Shown: positions 1-6,948, counted from the first letter of the stretch. The stretch: DNA of 8,078 bases from Kiloniellaceae bacterium (GCA_028280915.1 JANQKX010000376.1:1-8078), one strand, 5' to 3'. The notes: a model not told the origin generated them from the sequence alone. Numbers and translations are program-made.

Positions 1-1211
1 AGCACGATCTGCCGGGGCGGCGTCCGCTCGTCATTCTGTCCAAGCGCCAGGGAACAGCCGAACGCAATCAGGCGCGGATTGCCGGTCGCGGGCAGCCGCA
101 GGGCCCGTTGACGGTGCTCCGGCGCCAAGTCACGGTTCAAGGCGAAGCCCAGCTGGGCGCTCATTTGGTATTCCCGCTCCTCGGTGACCTTGCGGATGGA
201 CAAGAGCTGGAAATCACCGCTGATAAAGGCCTCCGGCGCCGTTTTGATGGGGACGTCCAGTGCATAGAGCCAGCGCTGGCCATGGGGTGTCACCCGGGCT
301 GAATAGGATATGGCGTCCCCGGAAGCCTGCAGCCTGGCCGCGAGCGCCTGCGGACTGCGGATCGCCTGTCGCATGAGGTTGGCCCGTTTATCCCAATCCG
401 GCGGCAGATGCCACTTCTCACCGTCGAAATCCCAAAACACCGGCCCGCGCCAATAAAGCTCGCTTTTGTGAGGCATGCGATCGTGAAACTCCGCCACCAG
501 GACCACGTCATTGCTCGCGGTCATTCGGGGAATGTCCTTGCTCTCCAAGGTCAGGCCGAAACCCAGGTTGCGGTCCTTGCGCTCCAGGGAGAATTCGATG
601 GGCAGGCCGAATACCAGCCCCAGGTCCCACAGAGGGCCGGGGATACGGGGGAAGAGCAGGAACAAAACGGCCGCCAAGGGCATGGCCATGGCCAGGTAGT
701 GGAGAGCGCTGCGCAGCGGCCGGACAGCCGTAACAGGCGCCGGGGACTTTCTGGCCAGCACGTTCAAGGTCGCCACCGCCAGCAAAACCGTGCAGATGAT
801 CTGAAGTAGATTGATGATACCGTCCCCGTAAAGGGATCCGACGGCGGCGGCGATGACCGAGCCCAGGACCACCAGGGCGAGATCCCGCCGGCTTTCGGCT
901 TCAACGCCCTTTAAAAACAAGGCGATGATCAAAAGGCTCAGGACACTGTCCCCGCTCCAGGGCGTGGGGAAAGAGACCATGATTCCCAGTACGGTCAAGG
1001 CCAGGCAAACGATTTGAAAGGTGGTCCGTGCAAGTGGCCGGGTCATCCGAAGGGGGGCGAAGGCCCGCCAGGCCAAGGCCAGCATCACCAGGGCCGTGAC
1101 CCAGACCGGCAGTTGAAACAGGCTGGGAATTGTTGCCACGAGAAGGCAGGACAGTGCCCAGAGGAAAGGCGGCCTGAAGCGGCCGCGGAACGCTTGTTTG
1201 ACTGGTCTCAT
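1..1211 (-). CDS. TgpA-like transglutaminase-family membrane protein (DUF3488), partial: N-terminal 403 residues
   Basis: The frame is open from an ATG at 1211-1209 to the left edge with no stop, so only the N-terminal part is present. The first ~190 residues are strongly hydrophobic, with about six to seven membrane segments (roughly 15-31, 35-52, 64-82, 88-101, 111-126, 132-152 and 169-188). They end in LFPRIPGPLW (186-195), a typical TgpA/DUF3488 sequence. A periplasmic region follows with YWRGPVFWDFDGEKW (253-267), the most recognisable family signature. The transglutaminase catalytic Cys-His-Asp domain and the usual last membrane segment must lie beyond position 1. The start codon overlaps the DUF58 stop as ATGA (1208-1211), which implies translational coupling. 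Family members in Pseudomonas (TgpA) are inner-membrane proteins with a periplasmic transglutaminase fold. The substrate is unknown. Family assignment is confident; function is not. Confidence 0.93.
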   Translation of the reverse strand, partial: MRPVKQAFRGRFRPPFLWALSCLLVATIPSLFQLPVWVTALVMLALAWRAFAPLRMTRPLARTTFQIVCLALTVLGIMVSFPTPWSGDSVLSLLIIALFLKGVEAESRRDLALVVLGSVIAAAVGSLYGDGIINLLQIICTVLLAVATLNVLARKSPAPVTAVRPLRSALHYLAMAMPLAAVLFLLFPRIPGPLWDLGLVFGLPIEFSLERKDRNLGFGLTLESKDIPRMTASNDVVLVAEFHDRMPHKSELYWRGPVFWDFDGEKWHLPPDWDKRANLMRQAIRSPQALAARLQASGDAISYSARVTPHGQRWLYALDVPIKTAPEAFISGDFQLLSIRKVTEEREYQMSAQLGFALNRDLAPEHRQRALRLPATGNPRLIAFGCSLALGQNDERTPPRQIV

Positions 1212-2143
1212 GCCGGCCCGGGTTCCTGTCCGAAGCTGGCGAGGTGTTGGAGGCAGGCCCGCATGTGCCCGTCGCCCGTACCGGCGGGGAGGTCGCCTTC
1301 GGGCGTTTTGAGCGCGTATTCCCTTCCTTCAAGCTCTGTATCCAGCACCCAAGAGGTAAGCTGGGACAGGCGGTCCTCGTCGCTGCCCGGCTGGGTGGCC
1401 GCCCAATCCAAATGGAGCGCCGGGGTCGCCATATCCCCGGAGATGTCCTTGCTCAACAGGTCATCGGAGCGGGCCGATGCTTTCCAGGCGATCCGGCTCA
1501 AGGGGTCGCCCGGCACATAGTTTCGGATCGAGCTGAACTCCAAATCCTGATCGTCGGTTTTCCGCTGCCGCCAAGGGCCGCCATGGGGCGAGAACCCTCT
1601 GTCGTCCGGCCGGGGATAGACCCAGTAGGCCGGCGGGTTAATTAAAGTAAGGCGGCTTCGGAACAGGCCGAAGGGTTGGATTGAATCGATGGAAAGTCCG
1701 GGCGGTTCAAAATGGCCGCGTCTGTCGGTGGGCAGGGAAAGGGTCAGGGTGACCCGTTCTTTCGGCGGCAGATACGCCGGATGCCCGATCACGCCCTTTT
1801 GTGTGCAAAGGGCAAGTTCCCCGTGGGACCTGTCCGAGACATCTTCGATGCCCAGGCCAATCGTCACCGACTGGCCGGCGAATACCGGATCGATGCGCCA
1901 GGCGCCGGGTATCAGATCCTTCAGCCGGCCGAGGTTCACCGCATAGTCCACGGCCAAAACGGACAAGAGCAAAAACGACAGGCCGAAGAGCAGGTTGTTG
2001 GAAAAGTTGATCGCCAGCAAGAGGCAGCATAGAGCGATCCCGGCAAAGCCCGCCCCCAGCAGGGTGGGCCTTGAACTTACGCGGACCTTCCGTTTCGTCC
2101 CGCCCGCCCGGCGCGCGGACTGTTTAAAGGACAGGGACCGCAT
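1208..2143 (-). CDS. DUF58 family membrane protein
   Basis: This is a 311-residue protein read from the ATG at 2143-2141. A TTG directly before it (2146) could also serve, adding one residue. A basic N-terminus (to about residue 26) precedes two membrane segments (about 27-46 and 50-71). An extracytoplasmic-type beta region contains RRGHFEPPG and QPFGLFR (142-163). The DUF58 core motif follows: NYVPGDPLSRIAWKASAR (209-226). The C-terminal end, with PAGTGDGHMRACLQHLASF, also fits DUF58 proteins of this subgroup. Length is normal for the family. The start lies 20 bases inside the end of the moxR-type gene and the stop overlaps the next start, so it is part of a coupled operon. DUF58 proteins are partners of MoxR ATPases and some have VWA-like folds; the biochemical role is not established. 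The Shine-Dalgarno sequence is weak, consistent with coupling. Confidence 0.93.
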   Translation of the reverse strand: MRSLSFKQSARRAGGTKRKVRVSSRPTLLGAGFAGIALCCLLLAINFSNNLLFGLSFLLLSVLAVDYAVNLGRLKDLIPGAWRIDPVFAGQSVTIGLGIEDVSDRSHGELALCTQKGVIGHPAYLPPKERVTLTLSLPTDRRGHFEPPGLSIDSIQPFGLFRSRLTLINPPAYWVYPRPDDRGFSPHGGPWRQRKTDDQDLEFSSIRNYVPGDPLSRIAWKASARSDDLLSKDISGDMATPALHLDWAATQPGSDEDRLSQLTSWVLDTELEGREYALKTPEGDLPAGTGDGHMRACLQHLASFGQEPGPA

Positions 2144-3182
2144 CAAGCACCCGTTTGCCTACATCCATGCGGCCCACATCCATGTTGGCGTGCTTGCCTT
2201 GCAATCCGACAAGGCGGTGGCTTACCACGAATGGCAGGACATGTTGCACGTGACCGGGCAAGACTTGCTGCTCCCCCTCCACCACGGCCCAGGCCTTGGC
2301 CGCTTGGAGGAGGGCGAGGCCGGCGCGGGTAGATAGGCCATGGCGGTAGTCGGTGCTTTGCCGGGTATGCTCCAGAATGTCTCTTATATAGGCCAACAGC
2401 GCGGGAGAAGCCGGCATTTGCGCCACGCGTTGCTGCCATGCCAACAGCCCTTCTTCGGACAACACAGGGGATAGTTTTCTTAAAAGGTCGCGTCTGTCCT
2501 CTTGCCCCAGAATGGCGATTTCGGCCTCTCGCAAGGGATGGCCCATGTCGATGCACATCAAAAAACGGTCCAACTGGGATTCCGGCAAGGGAAAGGTGCC
2601 CGATTGTTCCAGCGGGTTTTGCGTGGCGACCACAAAGAAGGGCTTCGGCAAGGCCAAGGTGCGGCCATCCACCGACACCTGACGCTCTTCCATGACTTCC
2701 AGCAGGGCGCTTTGCGCCTTGGAGCTGGCCCGGTTGATCTCATCGGCCAGGAAGATTTGCGTGAAAACCGCCCCTTGGTGAAATTGGAATTGCCCTGAGT
2801 TGCGGTCGAATATGCTGGCCCCGATGATATCGGCCGGCAGCAGGTCGCTTGTGAACTGGAGCCTTTTATAGTCCAGGCCACAGGTGCGGGCGAGGGCGTG
2901 GGCCAGGACGGTTTTTCCCGTGCCGGGAAGATCGTCGATCAGCAGGTGGCCGCCGGCCAGGATGCAGGCCATGGCCAGCTTCACCCTCTCGGGCTTGCCC
3001 AGGACGATTTGGTTGATTTGGTCAAGGGCTGGACCAATGGCGTTTTCCGATGCCGGGTCCTTTTGTGTCCCCGCCGTGCCATCCTGAGCCTGGTCCTGGG
3101 CTTGGCCGGCTTGTTTGATTGGTGCCTGCCCGTTGGTGCCTCTATGCCCGCTGGTACCGAAAATTTTGCTGCCGAGATTCAT
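2124..3182 (-). CDS. MoxR-type AAA+ ATPase
   Basis: A 352-residue cytoplasmic ATPase of the MoxR family, whose members are thought to act as chaperones for assembly or activation of partner complexes. Visible motifs in order are Walker A DLPGTGKT (84-91), Walker B IFLADEINR (143-151), sensor 1 ATQNP (186-190), the DRF arginine-finger region (205-207) and a sensor 2 region HGLSTRAG (281-288), followed by the helical lid domain. The first ~45 residues are an unusual polar stretch rich in Gln, Ala, Gly and Asp (about 25-40 repeat QA/QD units), not part of the usual ~310-330 residue MoxR body. No in-frame Met occurs between this start and residue 71. The ATG at 3182-3180 overlaps the TGA of the upstream lipoprotein gene (ATGA), which supports this start. 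It sits upstream of DUF58 and TgpA-like genes, the classical MoxR arrangement. Confidence 0.95.
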   Translation of the reverse strand: MNLGSKIFGTSGHRGTNGQAPIKQAGQAQDQAQDGTAGTQKDPASENAIGPALDQINQIVLGKPERVKLAMACILAGGHLLIDDLPGTGKTVLAHALARTCGLDYKRLQFTSDLLPADIIGASIFDRNSGQFQFHQGAVFTQIFLADEINRASSKAQSALLEVMEERQVSVDGRTLALPKPFFVVATQNPLEQSGTFPLPESQLDRFLMCIDMGHPLREAEIAILGQEDRRDLLRKLSPVLSEEGLLAWQQRVAQMPASPALLAYIRDILEHTRQSTDYRHGLSTRAGLALLQAAKAWAVVEGEQQVLPGHVQHVLPFVVSHRLVGLQGKHANMDVGRMDVGKRVLDAVPVL

Positions 3183-3667
3183 TGTGGATTCCAGAGTTTA
3201 ATGGCGGTACCGGTGGCATCATAGGTGATCGCGCTCATTTCCCTGATGGTGCGGTTGCCGTACTTCGCATAGATAACGGCATCGGCGCCAAGGCGCGCGG
3301 CCTCTTGGCGCAAGGCCCAGTTAAGGTCGGCGCGAACACTTTCCATGGAGCCGAAGCCATAAGCCCTGGCGCGAATGTCGCCCAGGCTCTGGTAGCTGCG
3401 TTCCGGGTAGCTCTCGGTGAGGATCTGGATCGAGTTGGGGTCGGTCACCAACGAATCAGGAGTCACGTCGTTTGCGGCATAGAGCGTTTCGATGTCCACA
3501 TAGCTGCCGTTCGGGGCGCACCCCATGGTTAACAATCCTAAGAAGAAAACACTGCCGACGATACTTTCGCGCAGCCTAGCCTTCGGCTTTGCAAAGTGAA
3601 TCAAGCTCTTGCGGCAAAATGTTGTAAAGATTGCAGAAAATTTATTGATATTGAGAGTCATTCGCAT
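3179..3667 (-). CDS. Putative lipoprotein with RcsF/YbjQ-like C-terminal motif
   Basis: This first gene of the leftward operon encodes 162 residues from ATG 3667. A hydrophobic stretch (about 36-47) ends at LLTMGC with Cys50. This is an imperfect lipobox (Thr at -3, Met at -2), so lipidation is likely but not certain. The mature part ends with a segment resembling RcsF, YbjQ and related small envelope proteins: LNWALRQEAARLGADAVI (115-132) and a closing ATGTAIKLW (151-159). I do not recognise a specific family. Residues 1-20 are encoded by AT-rich sequence unlike the rest, and a Fur-like site overlaps codons 1-7. Translation may therefore really begin at TTG 3604-3602, which would give a compact 29-residue leader with basic residues before the hydrophobic core. 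The stop overlaps the moxR-type start by ATGA. The role is probably envelope-associated, possibly a sensor or partner for the MoxR/DUF58/TgpA set; that is inference. Confidence 0.75.
   Translation of the reverse strand: MRMTLNINKFSAIFTTFCRKSLIHFAKPKARLRESIVGSVFFLGLLTMGCAPNGSYVDIETLYAANDVTPDSLVTDPNSIQILTESYPERSYQSLGDIRARAYGFGSMESVRADLNWALRQEAARLGADAVIYAKYGNRTIREMSAITYDATGTAIKLWNPQ
3646..3666. promoter_or_regulatory. Candidate Fur-like operator overlapping start of leftward operon
   Basis: The 21 bases beginning TGATATTGA and ending CATTCGCA match the classical two-heptamer Fur arrangement (TGATAAT repeats in opposed, overlapping 7-1-7 units) at 16 of 21 positions. Its internal symmetry is poorer than the site at 3788-3808. 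It sits on the first codons of the predicted lipoprotein gene, which fits an operator only if the true start is further in (TTG at 3604), or if Fur binds downstream of the transcription start. Position and score are direct observations; binding by Fur is inference. Confidence 0.4.
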
Positions 3668-3827
3668 TAAAATCTCATTTTTTTGACAGCGAGTGAAGAT
3701 TAATTTCCTGTCGTGAGGTTGTTTAGTCGATGAGCCATTTTTTTCAATAACCCTTTCAAAAAAAATATTTACAGCATCATATTTAAATGAGATTGATAGT
3801 CAATCTCAATTAAGGCCAACGCTAAGG
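3668..3827. promoter_or_regulatory. AT-rich divergent promoter region
   Basis: This stretch separates the divergent operons and is far more AT-rich than the flanking genes, with a T-run (3738-3744) and an A-run (3758-3765) that could bend DNA or act as UP elements. A weak rightward promoter candidate is TTTCAA (3754-3759), an 18-base spacer, then CATATT (3778-3783). That would place the palindrome at 3788-3808 at the transcription start. A TTGACA at 3683-3688 has no convincing -10 partner. Leftward promoter elements are not clear. No hairpin-plus-U-run terminator is present. Confidence 0.55.
3788..3808. promoter_or_regulatory. Fur-box-like palindromic operator upstream of the secretin operon
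   Basis: A perfect inverted repeat with 9-base arms TGAGATTGA and TCAATCTCA around the centre TAG. Aligned with the classical 21-base Fur site (two overlapping 7-1-7 TGATAAT/ATTATCA units), 16 of 21 positions agree, including both outer TGA/TCA ends and the central GAT and TCA. It lies 98 bases before the first rightward start codon and just downstream of a possible -10, a position suited to repression by iron-loaded Fur. Other regulators with similar palindromes (Mur, or another dimeric repressor) are possible. The palindrome is certain; the regulator is inferred. Confidence 0.65.
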
Positions 3828-3902
3828 ATGGCGATCTACGAACTTGAAGATAAAGACGGGCAGCTGAATCCTCTGTTGCTTTTATTGGGTGTGCGGGAGT
3901 GA
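3828..3902 (+). CDS. Possible 24-codon leader peptide / upstream ORF
   Basis: A short frame from ATG 3828-3830 to TGA 3900-3902 encodes 24 residues, beginning MAIYELEDKDG and ending in a run of five leucines (CTG TTG CTT TTA TTG) followed by GVRE. AAGG lies directly against its ATG, too close for a good Shine-Dalgarno; TAAGG at 3811-3815 is a distant alternative. Its last codons contain GGGAG, the best ribosome binding site for the next gene, and its stop is only 3 bases before that gene's TTG. This arrangement fits a coupled leader peptide, but a frame this short can arise by chance. I do not recognise the peptide. Confidence 0.3.
   Translation: MAIYELEDKDGQLNPLLLLLGVRE
3895..3899 (+). promoter_or_regulatory. 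Shine-Dalgarno GGGAG supporting a TTG start at 3906
   Basis: GGGAG lies 6 bases before TTG 3906, an ideal spacing. The in-frame ATG at 3957 has only a weak TAAG abutting it. This favours the rarer TTG start for the PilP/GspC-like gene, although the ATG remains possible. Confidence 0.5.
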
Positions 3903-3905
3903 GTT

Positions 3906-4769
3906 TTGACCAAGGCGTGTATCAACCGCCGGCGTGATCGGTGCAATTTAAGTAAGATGACGGATGCGCCGGCCGTGACCGGCGTCATCTGCGACCGGGG
4001 GGCGGCAGCGGGCCTTTCCGGCGCTGCGATGCTTGTGGCCGCGGCGCTTATTTGGGCCATGGCCAACGCATCGGCCTCTGCGCAGGAGGCGCAAGGCCAG
4101 GGCCAGGGAGAGGGGAATTCTCCATCGGTCCCCTTGCAGTTGGTGCCCGATCTCAAAGAGGGTGTCGAGGAAGATCTGCAAACCATTCTGCAATACTATC
4201 AACGTATTCAAGAGTTCGACCCCGGGAGCGGTGTGAGTGGTGGCACGGGCGGCCCGGCCAGCCCGTCGGGCGGGCCCGAGGTGGATCAGATCAGCGAAAT
4301 CCTGTCCCGCTTGGGGGCGGCAGGGGGATTCTCCGAGAACCTGGACGGCGGTGCCCCTTACGTGCCGGTCGGCGAGGACGGGTCTGGCGGCCGTGATCCT
4401 TTTGCCATCACGGCCCGTTTGCAACGGGTTTCAACCGGCGGCATCGAGGGCGTGCAGTTCGTCCCGAAACCCGAAACGGTCTCGGCAACGGATCTGCCCA
4501 AGATGCGCCTGCGGGGATTGATCCGCACCGCTGCCAAGTCGGCGCCCGCGTCGGTCAGTCTCGCCTCGGCGGGCGGCAAGAGCCCCAAGCCCCGGCTGAA
4601 GGCGGCTCTTTTGGAGATTGACGGTGCCGGCGTCTACGTGGTGCGGGAAGGGGACACGGTGGGTCTGCACCGCCTGGGCAAGACCTCCGTGCTTAAGATC
4701 GTCGGGGTGACCGAGCTCAGCGTGGTGGTCGAAATCGGCACGCTCGGCGAAGTCATCGTCGTGCGTTGA
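3906..4769 (+). CDS. PilP/GspC-like periplasmic protein (secretin partner)
   Basis: Read from TTG 3906 this is 287 residues; from ATG 3957 it is 270. A basic N-terminus precedes one hydrophobic segment (about 36-53), either a signal peptide cleaved near ASASA-QE (59/60) or an uncleaved GspC-type anchor. A Gln/Gly stretch (60-70), a helical piece (82-104) and a Gly/Pro/Ser linker (106-125) follow. RDPF (163-166), a motif typical of PilP, leads to MRLRGLIR (200-207). A final beta-rich domain (231-287) contains GVYVVREGDTVGL (242-254) and VLKIVGVTELSVVVEIG (262-278). This layout matches the HR-type domain of PilP and GspC, which contacts the N0 domain of a secretin in the periplasm. The secretin gene begins 13 bases after the stop, so the two are almost certainly cotranscribed. 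No lipobox cysteine is present, unlike PilP lipoproteins, which makes it closer to GspC in form. Family call by motif only. Confidence 0.75.
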   Translation: MTKACINRRRDRCNLSKMTDAPAVTGVICDRGAAAGLSGAAMLVAAALIWAMANASASAQEAQGQGQGEGNSPSVPLQLVPDLKEGVEEDLQTILQYYQRIQEFDPGSGVSGGTGGPASPSGGPEVDQISEILSRLGAAGGFSENLDGGAPYVPVGEDGSGGRDPFAITARLQRVSTGGIEGVQFVPKPETVSATDLPKMRLRGLIRTAAKSAPASVSLASAGGKSPKPRLKAALLEIDGAGVYVVREGDTVGLHRLGKTSVLKIVGVTELSVVVEIGTLGEVIVVR

Positions 4770-4782
4770 GTGGGCGGCCCAG

Positions 4783-6948
4783 ATGAAACCCTCTCCTTTA
4801 AGATATGTTTTGGCGGCTTTCTTGTTTGTGGCGGCAGCGGCTCTAGCCGGAAGGGCGATGGCTCAGGAACGGCCGCCGGGGGCCGACCAGATCATCGAAA
4901 GTCTGGATTTGAAAGACGCCAAGGTGCTGGACGCGGTGCGCATCATCTCGGAGATGACGGGGGTGAACATCTTCGCCACCCGTGATGCCGGCGAGCGGGA
5001 TGTATCCCTTTTTGTGCGCAAGATGAACGTTCACAACGCGATTGACAGTCTCTCCCGGGTCAGCGGGCTGTGGTACCGCTACAATCGGGGCAGCGGCGCC
5101 TATTTGATCATGACCGCGGAAGAATATCAGGACGACATCATCATCTTCCGCGAGGATTTTTCACAGGTTTTCACCCTCCGGTATCAGAACGTGAGCACCA
5201 CGGCTCAGGTGATCGAGGCGCTGTTCGGTGACCGGGTCGAATTGACCTTGGAAACCGAAGACGACAACGACGTCTTGGAGCTGGAGGCGATCGACAGTTT
5301 CGCCAACGGGGCCGGGCAAAACAACGCCTCGCGGTTCAGCAGTTCCAACCGGTCCCTGTTCACCAGCCGGTCCGAGCGGACCTCACGGTCCGGCGAGGAC
5401 AGGGAGACCTTCGATCCTTTGGGCAATCGGGAGCTTTCCACCGAGCAGCTGTCCAACCTGGCGCCGGACGTCCTCACCGGCCTGCCGCAGATCGGCGAGC
5501 AGGCGATTTCTCAACTGGTCCGGCGGGAGCCACCCATCTACGTGACCGTTAACCGTTTGCACAATCTTCTATTTGTGCGCACCAGCGATGAAAGCGCCAT
5601 GCTGCAGATTGAGGAACTGGTGCAGGCGAGCGACCGGCCCACGCCGCAGGTGCTTTTGGAAATGAAGATCCTGTCGCTTGATGTCGGCGATGGTTTCCGC
5701 TCCCTTTTCGACCTGGACATCAACAGCAAATCGACCATAACCATCTCCGATGCTGATGGAAACCCGGTGACGGTGCCCAAGCTGAACCTGGGCTTCGGTA
5801 ACTTCCCGTCCCAAGGCGGCACCCTTGCCTTTCAGTACATCAACGATGTCATCAGCGCGCGCTTGGAATTGATGGAGAGCGAAAATCGGATCAACGTCTT
5901 GGGGACGCCGCTGGTCCTGGCCTCCAACACCAAGCCGGCGCAGATTTTTATCGGCGAAGAGCGGATCATCACTACGGGTTTTGTGAATACCACGGAAATC
6001 ACCACCCTGGGCGGTACGGTGATCGGCGGGATCGAGACCGAAACGGAACTGCGCGACATCGGGACCACCTTGCGGATCGTGCCGACCATCAACGGCGACC
6101 GCACCGTGACCCTGCGGATCGAACAGGATACCTCGAGCGTCAATCCGGATAGCCAGACCATCCCCGTGGTGGCCAACAACGGCCGGGTCACCGAGGTTCC
6201 GGTTGATTCGGTGAACACCGCCAATATCGTGGACACGGTGGTCGCCAAGGACGGCCTGACCGTTTCCATCGGCGGCCTCATTCAAACGGAAACCCGCAAC
6301 ACGGAATCCAAGGTCCCCTTCCTTGGTGATATTCCCATTTTGGGCTTCTTTTTCCGCAAGGTCGAAACCGCGGATATTAAAAGCGAGCTGGTGCTTTTGA
6401 TCACGCCGCACGTATTCACCACGCCGGAAGAAGCGGAGGAGGTGTCGCGCGAGCGCATGGCCGCGCTTGCGTCGAACCCGGAGCTGGAGCGTTTTGGTTT
6501 CGGCGCGAGCAAGAACGAAAACGGCGCGGGAAACAGGGATGACGTGGGCCGCTTTATCGAACTGGTGCGCTTTGCGGCCCGCTCCTTGGCCGGCGAGGAG
6601 CAAAAGTCCTTCACCACTTTCCAAGTGCCCCTTCGTGTCGAGGGGCCGGTGGACTTGCTGGCCGACAAGGATCTGGTCTTCACGCCGTTGAGGAGCTGGC
6701 GTCAGGCTGGGACCTACGTGACGGCCGTGGAGGTCCGCAACACCTCCCCTCAGCCCATAGAGCTGACGGCCAATCAGTTTCGAGGGCGGTGGCTCGCCGC
6801 TTCCTTTGATGAGTCCGTCCTCCGTCCCGACAAGGAGCGCGAGGAGGCCTACAAGGTATATTTGATATCGGACCGGCCCTTCGAGGAGGCCGCGGCGCGG
6901 CCCCTGGAGTTGTCGCAACAACGTCCCAGCACGGCGAGGCTGCTATGA
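4783..6948 (+). CDS. Secretin (GspD/PilQ superfamily) with C-terminal extension
   Basis: A 721-residue outer-membrane secretin. A signal peptide (1-27, ending GRAMA before QE) is followed by an N0/STN-like domain (about 34-112) and an N1-like ring domain (about 127-170 and 250-282). The latter is split by a polar Ser/Arg-rich segment (175-215). The secretin core spans about 285-545. Visible core motifs are PQVLLEMKILSLD (288-300), LVLASNTKPAQIFIGEE (378-393) and the hallmark VPFLGDIPILGFFFR (511-525), followed by ELVLLITPHV (535-544). Unusually, about 175 residues follow the core: a linker (546-605) and a beta-rich domain (about 612-703) with TYVTAVEVRNTSPQPIEL and KVYLISDRPFEEA. This domain resembles TraK/DUF3438-type conjugation proteins rather than the short S-domain of GspD. 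It likely forms a multimeric outer-membrane channel partnered by the upstream PilP/GspC-like protein. Only one secretin repeat ring set is evident, so it is simpler than the N0-N3 GspD. Confidence 0.93.
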   Translation: MKPSPLRYVLAAFLFVAAAALAGRAMAQERPPGADQIIESLDLKDAKVLDAVRIISEMTGVNIFATRDAGERDVSLFVRKMNVHNAIDSLSRVSGLWYRYNRGSGAYLIMTAEEYQDDIIIFREDFSQVFTLRYQNVSTTAQVIEALFGDRVELTLETEDDNDVLELEAIDSFANGAGQNNASRFSSSNRSLFTSRSERTSRSGEDRETFDPLGNRELSTEQLSNLAPDVLTGLPQIGEQAISQLVRREPPIYVTVNRLHNLLFVRTSDESAMLQIEELVQASDRPTPQVLLEMKILSLDVGDGFRSLFDLDINSKSTITISDADGNPVTVPKLNLGFGNFPSQGGTLAFQYINDVISARLELMESENRINVLGTPLVLASNTKPAQIFIGEERIITTGFVNTTEITTLGGTVIGGIETETELRDIGTTLRIVPTINGDRTVTLRIEQDTSSVNPDSQTIPVVANNGRVTEVPVDSVNTANIVDTVVAKDGLTVSIGGLIQTETRNTESKVPFLGDIPILGFFFRKVETADIKSELVLLITPHVFTTPEEAEEVSRERMAALASNPELERFGFGASKNENGAGNRDDVGRFIELVRFAARSLAGEEQKSFTTFQVPLRVEGPVDLLADKDLVFTPLRSWRQAGTYVTAVEVRNTSPQPIELTANQFRGRWLAASFDESVLRPDKEREEAYKVYLISDRPFEEAAARPLELSQQRPSTARLL

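Noticed and set aside
408..809. A 133-codon plus-strand frame and other frames opposite the TgpA-like gene
   Set aside because: The minus strand reads continuously from 1211 to the edge as a TgpA/DUF3488 protein with membrane segments and the YWRGPVFWDFDGEKW signature. The opposite frames have low-complexity Gln/Arg/Gly composition.
3683..3688. TTGACA, a perfect -35 hexamer on the plus strand
   Set aside because: No acceptable -10 hexamer follows at 16-18 bases.
3738..3765. T-run and A-run pair that could fold as a weak inverted repeat, considered as a terminator
   Set aside because: There is no GC-rich stem, and it lies between two divergent starts where no transcript is expected to end. 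Promoter-associated A/T tracts are the simpler reading.
5569..6921. A 450-codon open frame on the minus strand, antisense to the secretin gene
   Set aside because: It lies wholly within the secretin gene, whose signal peptide and core motifs are unmistakable. Its translation is rich in Arg/His/Gly with no recognisable domain, as expected of antisense frames in GC-rich DNA.
4783..6948. Considered as evidence of a complete type II secretion or type IV pilus operon
   Set aside because: Only a PilP/GspC-like gene and the secretin are present, followed by a lipoprotein and a DUF1111 gene. No ATPase, platform protein or pseudopilin gene is visible in the window.
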